Source of the DNA: Larus michahellis | Lineage: Eukaryota; Chordata; Aves; Charadriiformes; Laridae | DNA length: 64,000 nt | Assembly (NCBI RefSeq): GCF_964199755.1 | Contig: NC_133903.1 | Location: forward strand, 4,729,001-4,793,000 | Direction: 5' to 3' | In this document: piece by piece, positions 1-54,500 of the stretch | Numbering within the stretch: position 1 is the first letter of the stretch | Layout: each line of letters begins with the position of its first letter | Made by a program: the position numbers and the translations under genes | The notes under the pieces: model-generated | The model's database searches: none | Told to the model about the DNA's origin: nothing | What the model saw: only the letters and a program-made list of their open reading frames with translations

Positions 1-44076
<44,076 letters not shown>

Positions 44077-44091
44077 CGCGCCGGGGGGGGC

Positions 44092-44146
44092 CGGTGGTGG
44101 CGGCGGCAGCAGCAGCAGCGGCGGCGGCAGCAGCAGCAGCAACGCC
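44092..44146 (-). repeat. Composite CTG/CCG trinucleotide repeat in SMURF1 5' UTR
   Basis: Read in the SMURF1 direction this is alternating blocks of CTG and CCG triplets: about four CTG, three CCG, four CTG, then CCG and CCA. It ends 16 bases before the start codon. The frame is open through it into the ATG. Confidence 0.9.
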
Positions 44147-44307
44147 GAGATCAACCGGCGGCCTCACGCAACCCCCCCATGCGGGCCCGCCCGCTTGTTC
44201 TCGTCGCCTTCAGCCTCCCACCCACCCCCCACCCCCCTTACCCCGGCCTCCGCCGCGATCGCCTCAGCCGCCGCCGCCGCCCGGCCCGGCCGCGGAGAGC
44301 GCGTTGG

Positions 44308-44333
44308 CCACGCCCACGCCCACGCCCACGCCC
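44308..44333. promoter_or_regulatory. Tandem CCACGC array (GC-box/KLF-like)
   Basis: Four copies of a six-base CCACGC unit, giving overlapping CCACGCCC boxes as bound by SP/KLF factors. Followed by a C run of about 14 bases. Confidence 0.6.
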
Positions 44334-44385
44334 CCCCCCCCCCCGCGGCCGCCGCCGCCGCCGCCGCGTACGCCGGGGGTGGTGG

Positions 44386-44393
44386 TGACGTCA
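44386..44393. promoter_or_regulatory. Full palindromic CRE
   Basis: TGACGTCA, the complete cAMP-response element bound by CREB/ATF dimers, inside the CpG island upstream of SMURF1. Binding is inferred. Confidence 0.65.
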
Positions 44394-44454
44394 GCGCGCA
44401 GCGCGGCGCGGCGGCAGAGCGCCGCCATGATGGGAAGGTCGGAGGGTGGGTGGG

Positions 44455-44464
44455 GCGCATGCGC
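44455..44464. promoter_or_regulatory. NRF1 site
   Basis: GCGCATGCGC, the palindromic NRF1 core, common in CpG-island promoters. Its position suggests the upstream edge of the SMURF1 promoter. Confidence 0.65.
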
Positions 44465-44480
44465 GGGAGGGCTGTGAGGG

Positions 44481-47400
44481 GAGGACAGCGCCCCCTGGCG
44501 AGGGGGAGGAGGCGGGGGTAGCAGGGGGTGGCAGGGGCTGGATACGGGTTCACGGGGGGTGGCATGGAGGGAGGCAGAGGGGTGGCACGGGGGATGGCAG
44601 GGGGGTGACATGGGGGTGGCAAGGGGTGCGGCATGGGGGCGAATAGGGCTTCTCGGGGGTGGCATGGGAGTGAGTGACGTGCAGGGTGGCGTGAGAGGTG
44701 GCAGCAGGGTGGCATGGAGGGTGTATAAGGGTTCCCAGGGGTGGCATGGGAACGATGTGCAGGGTGGCATGGAGAGTGCACAGGGGTGCACGGAGGTGAC
44801 AGGGAGAGTGGCATGAGGGTGGCAGGGGGGTGGCATGGAGGGTGAATAGGGCTTCATGGGGGTGACATGCAGGGTGACATGCAGGGTGGCATGAGGGTGG
44901 CGTGGAGGATGTATAAGGGTTCCCAGGGGTGCACGGGGGTGACAGGCAGGGTGGCATGGGGGTGACATGCAGGGTGAATAGAGGTGTATGGCAGTGGCAT
45001 ATAGGGTGACATGCAGGATGGCATGGAGGGAGAATAGGCTTCTTGGGGGTGGCATAGGGGTGACATGGCCGTAGCATGGAGGGTGGCACGGAAGGTGGCA
45101 AGGGGACACGTATGAACATGTGTGCATCAAGCATGTGGGGTCTGCGAGCAACACCCACAGCCCTGGGCAGCTAGGACCACCGCCTCGGTCCCCAGGACCC
45201 GCCCGGAATGGTCCCCACATCCCCGTGTCCCCACGTTGTCCCCCTGGCAGGCTAACAGCCACTAACTTCAGGTGCTGCTGCCCGCCAGCTCCGCTGTGCT
45301 CCATCCCTGGTCCGTCTCCAACCCCAACTATTGATTTATGAACTGCCAAAAAAAACCCCCAAAGCATCCCATAAACCAGCCCTCCCACTCCCACCAGAAA
45401 GGAAATCGCATCCGATGGAAAAATCCCTAAATCCTGAACCCCTCCAAGGACACGAGTGTCCTCCCGGCTCCCCGCACGGAGGCAAAACCTTTGGGACCAG
45501 CCTTGGTTGACACCGAGCGGCTGAGGCCAGGCGGCTTGCTCGATGTGTGCCGAGGGCAACCACGGCCCGGCACAAGCGGTAAATCCCTGGCTTTTATTTC
45601 TCTGCTCTGCCCACCCCTTCCCAGGGGCGAGAGGAGGAAAAAGCTTTTCCCCATAAATTATGGGGAGAAAGCAAAATAGAGACGGGGAAGAGGGGAAAGC
45701 CTTGATTATTTACAGCCAACATCAGGTGCAGCAGCAGACGTGGAAGCTCTGGCGGTGCTTTTCGCCATCCAAATTCTTCCTTAAAATCCCCCTCCCTCTT
45801 CCTTCCCACCAGCCATCAGGTTTTGGCTCAGGTGTCTCCCCAAACCGGCCCCCGCGGGCCCCGGGTGCAGCCTCAGGGACACCCTCTTCCACCCGCTCCT
45901 GCAGAGCCAGAGCCAGGTAATGAGTCTGTGCGGTGCCGGGGAGGCTGCGGGGTGCACCCGTGGTGGTAGGAAATGAACAATTAGGCATAAAAGCGCTTTA
46001 GAAGAGCCCCTGCCCCATCTGCATAAATTAATTGGGTCCTAATTCGGGGCAAACAGGCCACCACAGGCACTGGCAGCACTTTTTCCGGCTCTCCAGCGAT
46101 GTGAGGACCAAGCAGCCGTCGCCATGCTCCTGTGGGGCCAGGACACAGGATGCTTTAATTAGAAAAATGACTTTTTTTTTTTTTTTTTGCACGTTGAGGG
46201 ACATCGAGCTGCTCTGGGGAAGCAGCACAGCAGCATCTCACCTCACTGGTCCCCATGGACCCCATCCCATGGGGAGAAGTTGGTGGCTCCAACCCCTCAG
46301 CAGACCACCACCAAAGTCCAAAATTGTCACGGTGGCTGCTGCCTGTGCTCCGGGCGGGACAACTGGGACCAGTGGTGATGAGGGGAGAGCAGCTCCAATT
46401 AACCGGGCAAGCAGATGCCTGTAGGTCGCTTGCACGCCCACGGCGCAGCAGCCTCGCCGTTCCGCAGGAACCGGTCCCGGTTCTCCGGCCGCCCCAAACG
46501 CCTCCTTGTCTCTGCTTGCCCCGCAGCACAGGACAGCAGGCACACACCAGTACTCTTAAGAAAAGGGACACATTTTTCCCTCTGTCACATTCAGGGCTAC
46601 AGGGATGCTATTTTATTGTGGCTTAAGGATGCGACAGTGGAAGCGAGCAGCTTTGGTCTCAGGGCTCTGCGTAACACCGTCTACCGCAGGCTCCTCTCCA
46701 GCACGTCCAGGAAAGAAGGAAAAAAGGCAAATAGCTCTGCCCTTTCTCCTTTTAGTCTGCTTTCAGTCAGCAGAGCAGCGGCAAAGGCAGCCCTGTCCCC
46801 CGAACGCCCGTAAGGGACAGTCCTGCCTGACCGTGGGAAAAGCCACCTGGGATGCTCCGTGCTGGACCACAGACCCCAGAGCTCCGGTCCACGGCTCCAT
46901 TTACACTGAGGAAGCTCCTGTCTCAGATTTGTTTTACCTGGTGAAATCTGACCCTTTGCAGATGCCGCCTCAGCCTTGTCAGCAGCAGCAGAGGAGGAGA
47001 AGGCGCACGCAGCCGAGCCGGAGCCCTTTGTGTCAACCCATGGATACAAACAAAGGATTTTCACAGGCGCTTCTTTCAGCCGCATGTTCAGGCATTGCTT
47101 TATCGTGGTTTTAAAGTACATAGCTTTAGATCCAAGAAATAAAAACCTAGGAGCACTTTGCAATTCATCAACTCCAGCATTTTAATATTAAATAAGTGAT
47201 ACCCAGCTCTGGCACACAGGATCAGGGCTGCATGCTTCCTTGCAGGGTATGGAGCATAACCAGACTTTAACTACCTAACTCCCTTCTTTCCTAGGTGGCT
47301 CAGAGGAGAGACACATAAATCCTCTGGTGAGCAGATCCAGGGTGGAGAAAGAGGTTCTGCTTCCTGAAGAGAAGATTTTTCCCTTCAAATTAATTTTACC

Positions 47401-48340
47401 TGTCCCGTCACCTCCCACAGCATCCAAGGAAGAAAAGCCCTGAACCCACCCCGGGTTATTTTGAAGAATCAAACCACCCCCTGCCAACAGCAGGGAGGAG
47501 GAAGCTGCCACCCCCTTCTTGCACAGAGCAAAGCCCTTGCGATAGCTCCAAGCCCTGTGGACTGAAGGGTCCCAGCAGAGCCTTCCCCGACCCACCAGCA
47601 CTACAAGGATGGAGCAGCGGCCAGCAGCACATTGCAAGCAGAGCAGTACATATGGCTGCAGGGACCAGCAAAAGAGCTTGCTGCAAGCTGGACTTGAGAG
47701 ACACATCAGCTCCATCCTCACCTTCTGCTCAGGCAGCAGCTAGAGGCCAAAGTCAGAGAGCATGGGGAGAAGGAGGACTCCTCTCAGGAAGGGGCAGTGA
47801 CACACAACGGAAACCTGAAATACAGGTCCTCAATATTAAAGGGCCAGATCAATAGGCTCCAGGCTAGCGGATAGCATCTGGGAAGCTGTAGTGGGAGGGG
47901 AATTATCTCCCAGGGCAATAACTGACACAGCCTTGCTGCCAAAGGACCAGCATTTACTCACCAGCTCCTGTATCCAGACCCTGATACTTCCGTGGGGAGC
48001 GACAGTGGTCCACCGTCCACTGGCCAATTTCCTTCTCTGCTAGAAGCATCTCCTCTCACATGGAGGTGTATTGGCCCACAGAAGGGTGAAACACCTCTTG
48101 AACGGCTTTCCAGAGCTGTCAAGCCTAGAAGTTTCAGCACAAGCCCTGAGCCCCAGCTGGATCTGGTGGTAACACCCCGGTCTCCAGCAGCTTAACCCAG
48201 CTAGCAGAAAGTTTGACTGCGCTTTCCATGTGGAAGACACCCAGACGCTCCAATGCATTTCTGGAGGGCCTTAGACGCTATGGAAGAGAGCCTGTAGTGT
48301 TTGCAACAGCAGCTTATGAGTAGGAAAAAAAATATCAAAG
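44481..48340. other. Intergenic region between KPNA7 3' end and SMURF1 promoter
   Basis: About 3.9 kb of GC-rich sequence. The left third is a minisatellite (44,530-45,115). A 17-base T run lies at 46,172-46,188. No exon, RNA gene or CR1 copy was recognised; open frames of 130-170 codons here lack homology. Confidence 0.75.
44530..45115. repeat. G-rich minisatellite with higher-order repeat
   Basis: Short GGGTGGCATGGAGGGTG-like units repeat irregularly. Longer landmarks recur: GAATAGGGCTTC-type segments near 44,640, 44,842 and 45,033, and GTATAAGGGTTCCCAGGGGT near 44,722 and 44,912. This implies a higher-order unit of about 190-200 bp, roughly three copies. It creates long proline/histidine/cysteine-rich frames on the minus strand that are not genes. 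Confidence 0.88.
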
Positions 48341-48349
48341 GCAAGAAGT

Positions 48350-48479
48350 ACGAAAACAGAAGTGCAATTTATTGACAAGTTTCAGAAGTAAAAAGACTCA
48401 GTGTTTTTGCTCCTCTTGGGCTGGATGTCTGACCAGAACACCTCCACCCACCAGCTCGGAGCTATGTAGTGTTTCATCT
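48350..48479 (-). other. KPNA7: KPNA7 3' UTR
   Basis: From the stop to just past the polyadenylation signal, about 130 bases. No other feature. Confidence 0.7.
48368..48373 (-). terminator. KPNA7: KPNA7 polyadenylation signal AATAAA
   Basis: Canonical AATAAA on the minus strand, about 107 bases after the stop codon. Cleavage is expected 10-30 bases further on. It is the first canonical signal after the stop. Confidence 0.75.
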
Positions 48480-48560
48480 TCAGAAGTTGAAGTCTTGCTT
48501 CTCCACTGAGAAATCATATAGTCCATCTTGGCCAGTCCCAGGCTGCAGATCTGGATTTTC
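48480..48560 (-). CDS. KPNA7: KPNA7 coding exon 10 with stop
   Basis: Codons 492-517 and [23 protein letters not shown] then KQDFNF. Acceptor CTTCCTCCTAG keeps frame with exon 9. The tail is moderately acidic, and its FNF end resembles KPNA2. Confidence 0.85.
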   Translation of the reverse strand, partial: ENPDLQPGTGQDGLYDFSVEKQDFNF

Positions 48561-51500
48561 CTAGGAGGAAGTTGATAGCCATCAGTTAAAGGTTCTGCAT
48601 CTTAATAAACCTAAGCTTTATCTACCAGAGTTTGCCTGAAGCTTTTTACAGCAGCTTACTGTTTTATTCTTGTTTTAAAGAGTTCTGCTGCTGTAACAAG
48701 CTGTTAAGATCAGCTTGACTCTACCAGGACCCTTGGAGACCAGACCAAGTCCTCCTGGTCCTTACAGCACCCTGAAGCTGACGCATCCCTGTGTCTCATG
48801 CACAAAAAGCAGACAAGTCCACAGGCTCAGCCATCAGAGGCTGAAGAAAAGAGTGACTGGAGCAGTAGGGCTCACTGAAATTAAACAGCCTGCTTGGAGC
48901 AGCACCAAGCTAGGACTGGGTTGGAGAGATGTCCCCCCAGCATCCAGCCCCTCAGGCAGGTGCTGGTGTGTAGGAGAGCTTCCTCCACACCTTCTCACAG
49001 GGACATCCCGCAGACCCTGTTCTGGGCAAAGGACTAAGACATTTGCTCCCTACTGCTGCTAGACTGAGCCTCAGCTCCGAGATCCGCCAAACCGCTAAGC
49101 CTCTTCCCTGATGTTTCTCCATCTGTGAGACTAAAGCTAGGACCAAGCATGGCATCTGTGACAGTCATGGGACTCTCACAACAACTAGCTAGTCTCCTGT
49201 TCTCTTTTTCCATAAATTCATAAGCATGAGAAGGGTCAAGTAATCCAAATGCAACCTGAGCATGGTTATCAGCTGAGTAGGCGGCTTCCATTCATAGTGA
49301 CAAGCTAGCTCAGCTCCAAAGGAGGAAGCTTCTCCACATTTGGTATTCATATCAGCAACTTCAGTAACTCCAGCTGATGCCAGTTTAAATTCCAGCAGCA
49401 AGATGCTATCAGGGCATCCATATCTGTTGTGCAACTCCTCAGCTGACAACCTGGAGCTTTCACAGACCTTTAAGAGCAGTTGGAACAAGATGGAAGGACC
49501 AATCTAGTCATGTGACGGTGTCCTCCAAAAACCTATTTCAGCATCCTCAAAGTCTGTACTACATTCCAGTGTGTAATAGCTTCATATTTTCAGATGGGAA
49601 ACAGCGAGAGCTCACATACCTCACCAGAAAAGTATTTCTCTATGATATTCAGCGCAGCTCGGTAGACCATGTTGTTGTCGTGGGTTTGCAAGGCTTCAAT
49701 TTTCTCCAGACCATCGAGCTCCTCCACCAGCAGACACAACGTCTCTGTCTCTCCCAGCTTCTCAGCTGTCTGTAACATCAGATAACCAAGCAGGAAAATA
49801 TAACCTTCTATCAGCAGTAGGTCTGAGAGAGTCTTCACTGTATGACCCTGATCTACAAGTCAAAGGACCACAGTCCCTGCATTTACTGTCCCCACCTGAT
49901 CCCAGGGACAGGAGCACTCTGCATACAAAATGTCAACCCCTGCTGGGATTACTGCACAGTGGCTTGACTGCCAACCAGACAAGCTAGCCAAACCCTGCTC
50001 AGTCACAGCCACACACTGAGAAGCAGCAGGTGTGACCTGCCACCCACTATTTCATTTGCAAAGGCCATTTCACTGCTGCAAAAGGTGCTGCAAGAAACAG
50101 GCTTTCCAGTGAGAAGCACATAGACACCTACTGGCGAGGAGCAGAGCTGAAGTGCCCCCAGGACCACTTGATTTCTCTGCAGTTGCATTTCTGCAAGACC
50201 TTCACCTCTGTCCAGCTTGGAAATTAACACTAACCCCTTTTCCAGCGGAGGTTTTCCTCTGCAAACCTCTTTTCCTCCTCCAGAAGGAGACTAAAAGTCA
50301 CAGGAGGTAAAGAGGAACACTTTGGGTACTTAATCTTATCAAGCCCTTTGGTCAGCCCAAGGATGTCTGTCCAAGAACAACTCAAGCAACATGAAGTTTA
50401 ACTCTTACTCCTGAAAGACCGGTAGCTGCTGTAGGAGATGCAGTTTTCACCACACAACGGCTCACACCTCACTGTTCTGTTGGGGAAAGGTTGTAAGGGA
50501 TTGTAGGAGAACTTACCAGGAAGAGATTTGAAATGGTATCCAGGATGATGAGAACAGTTTTGCTGTCTTTGGCCAAGAGCAGGTTGAGCAGAGGTTTGAG
50601 TACCCCAGACTGGACAAGTTCCACCACCTGCTCCGCAGTGCCTCCTGTTGTGAAGTTGGCCACTGCCCACACGGCCTCCTTCTGGGCTTTGAAGTCCCCC
50701 TGGAAAAGCAGCACAGTGAAGGCACTCCCAAGCTTCAGCATCCCTCCAAGATCAGCGTGAGGTGAGGAGAGCCATTGCCCTTGTACGCAGTTTGGGCTGA
50801 CCCACCTTCCCTAGCACTCCGAGTGATGGGTGGACACCTGGCAGAGCTGCCAAGAGCAGCCCCGAGCCCTGCTTTCATACAGGTGTACTGAAAAGTCTGA
50901 GTGCCCAGGCTGCCCCAAGGATCTCAACAGCTTTGAAAGACTGCTCAGGTGGCTCCTGGATGCAGGCCGAGTGCTTCACAAATGAGCCATCATGGACCTC
51001 ATGAACCTCAGCACTGCTTGTGCAGCACCACACTTGTCCCTCACCTTATCAAGAAGCTCAACCAGAGGTGGCAATAACCCACAGGTGATGAGTTGTTGGA
51101 TCTGCTGTCTAGGCCCTGCTGCAATGTTACTGAGTGTCCACGCGGCTTCCTTCTGTATAGACGGCTTCGCATGTCGCAGGAGACGGGGCAGGACAGCCAA
51201 GACGCCAGCATCAATAGCTGCCTGGGTCTGCTCATCAGTCCCTGTGACTACATTCCCAATGGCACGGAGAGCTGGAGTCTAGACAGAGATTAAAGGAGAT
51301 GAGGAGAATCCTTACCTCAAGAGATACATGCCAGAAAGCCCAGCAAGATCCCCCACAAAGTGCTTGATCCTTCAAATGAGGAAAGTAGCATCGGTGATTA
51401 CTGTTGTATTTACAGACCTATCGTCCTCCTGTTTTGCTCTAAGCAGCTTTACAGTCTCTATCCAGCCCGCCGGCCACAGCAAGCTGGAACAGAGCAGTGG

Positions 51501-54500
51501 CTTGACCAACCACCAAGTACCACTGCAGTCTGGGGAGACAGCAGACCACATTAGCCACATGACTAGGGAAACATGCCCTCTCTCCCCTCAGATGTCCCTA
51601 CATTAAGGGACCAGAGGCTGGAGATTGCTGATTGTTTCCTACCATAATGATCAACTCTGGGCTGACCATGAGTTCCACCAGCCTTGGGAGAATCCCTGTA
51701 TCCACCACAATTTGGATGCGATCGTTGGAGCCATCGGTCAGATAGGAAACAGCCCAGCAGGAGTCAGAAATTATTTCCTTGTCCTCATGTTTTATGAGGC
51801 AGAGGAAGACTGGCAGCATCATCTTCATTGCATTCAGGGGAGGGTAGGGGTTCTTGTTCCTACAGAGGTTTGACAGCGTCCATGTGACATTCCTCAGGAA
51901 CCCAACCTGAAACACAAGGGAGGTGTGAGATCCTCACTGCAGCAACAAGTGAGGAAGAGGTAGCACCCTGCTTCTGGTCCCTGCAGCTCAGAGATGTTAT
52001 CCAGTAGCCAGAAGCAGCCTTCTTAATAAGGGCTGAGGCTTATTTGAAGAAGAGAGATGAAACAAGTAAGTGACTAAGACAGTAGATTCACACCCTCCCT
52101 CCCCAATATTAAGTTCCAATAACTTCATCTCTGGTGGTGGGACGAGCTACAGTGACTAACAAAGGTGCCAAACAGCTTATTTGCTGGGTCCTCATGACAA
52201 ATTACAGAGCATTCCTTGGACAAGATCAGGAATTTTTTTTTTTAATATTAGCATTAATAAATATTAGCAGCTCTTTGTTCTAGAGCAGGGCACTGGGAGG
52301 ATTTGTTTAAGTTGCATCATTCGGGCAGTTCATCCCGGTAAGGATGTTCCCAGGAGATTAGTGGAGCTACGTTCCAAGCATGGCAGCTACCAAGGGGTGC
52401 ATATATATGAACTGGTGTTTTCTCATGTTTCTTCATCTTCTCTCCTTAAGAAGAGGCAAGGGTGAGCTGGACTAGGAACACAGCAGCCAGAAGAGTTGGT
52501 TGTATCTTTTGTTATTGTTACCTTTTTAAAAAAAAAAAAAAGAGATCTTGCAGCATAAACTCACAGAAGGCCAAAGTGGCTTGAAGGGCCATAGTAACAC
52601 CTACAGAAAGTGTACAGCTTCCACCACACCCAAGGGCAGGAAACCAGGAGGCAAATGGTACCACTGCTACAGCCCTGAGAGCTTCCCAGTGAAGGTCCTT
52701 CTCTCCCAGAGACCAAGAAAGCAGTGGGGCAGGCACAAATCCAACAGTTTAGAGCTACCCAGAGAGCAGCAGGAGGAAGTTGAAGGACAAGTTCAGCCCT
52801 TCCACATGCATACACGAGTCTACCCAGCACCAGTTTCATCTTATTCCTTGCTGTCCAGCTTTGACCACCTCAAGCTAAGCTAAGACTAGAAGACATCACA
52901 TTGACTTGTGGAACATCTGCTTGGCACCACCAGCTTTGCATACAGCTCAGAGTCATTAAAAACAGTTTAAGACAGGGTCTCATTTAATTATACAAATAGC
53001 TGTTATTTTTAAGGCAGATGATAGACCACCCAGTGGTTCACCCAGTCCCCAGGTGATTAAGAGCTGTTAAGTCAAGAAAATGAAGGTTATTTACTGGAGT
53101 TACAGGTGACACGAGAGCCAGCAAGGGAGGAATCACCCCACAATTGATAAGAGCATCTCTGTATAGAGGACCATCACCTGTACAGATGAAAGAGGGTTGT
53201 TTATTGCATCTGCCCAAGTCACAAGACAGTCAACATCAAATAACAATTAGACCTGCAGCCACGGGCCAGGCCTGGGTCACTGGGCTCCTAGTTGAGGAGG
53301 TCCCTGTTTGTTGCAGGACTAGATGGCCTTTAAAGGTCCCTTCCAACCCAAAGTATTCTGTGATTCTAACCAACTCACAGTCTCAAAGGCTGCCAGGCCA
53401 CACGAAGGGACCAAAGGGTTTCAAGAGGGGCAGGAGCTTGGAGACCAGGCTATCTTGAGGAACATCAATATTTCTAGCTCCCCAGCGCTGGCTTGGGCAC
53501 CAACCCTCTGCATGCTCCCAGGCCTGGGGACCGCCGCTTACCTGCGATGTTGCCCAGTGCCCACACAGACTGCTCGCTGATGTGCATGTGTGGGGAGGAC
53601 AGGAGGGAGATGAAGGCTGGGATGGCACCTGCCTCCACTACTGCCTTGGTGTGGTCAGAGGTGCCAGAGGCGATGTTAGTCAGTGCCCAGGCTGCTTCGA
53701 ACTGCAGAGGAGCATTGTCAGCATATGTCAGGAATTCAACCAGCCTGGGGATGATCCCCAGCTCGATGATCTGATTGATAGGGGGGTCCTTCTGCCTGGA
53801 CAGAATTCTTCTGCAAAAGACCACACAGCACAGCCCACCATGAGAGGCCATGATACACCATAACCCTGTGGCCAGGTACGAGGCTGTGGCCTCAGGGGGG
53901 GGAAGCAGGACCTATAAGAGATGCTAGTGCAGCATCCCATGTCAGCAAACCCTCTGGCAGAGGAGTTGCCATAGAGAAGCATCTGCAGGAGACACATCTA
54001 AGAAGATGCTGGAGCAACAGCAGTGTGTCTGTGCCATCCTCACAGCCATTGGGAACAGCACTGGTCCCCTGGCACACGGGCAGGTCACTGATCTGGGAGC
54101 TGGAGCCAGCCAAGGAAGCACCACCAGCAATGCAGCCTCTCCTGGACCCCCAGGAGACATCCCTGCTGCACCCTGTGATCCCTCCTGCAGCCTACCCGGG
54201 TGGGGACAGCCCTGCTCAGCAGCGACCCTTACGGAACCAGGCTTTCCAGCCCTTTTCCTGCCCAAGCATTTGGCTTCTTCCCCAACCACCTCACCAGCTG
54301 GTGGGAGCCAACACGGTCCCTGCCCCAGCACAGGCACAGCCGGGGGTGGGGGGGGGCAGCTCCAGGAGCCACAGCCAACCCCTTGGTGAGGTTCAACCAC
54401 ACGGTCCCCCCCACAGGCACTGCAGATGGAGCCAAGCAAGGCACACAGGGCACAAAACAGGCACCAGCTGAGGTACCTCAGGGCATTTCAGGTTACCAGG

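Noticed and set aside
44264..45559. A 431-codon minus-strand open frame, rich in proline, histidine and cysteine
   Set aside because: It translates the G-rich minisatellite and the CpG island. The apparent protein repeats mirror the DNA repeats and there is no homology or codon signal.
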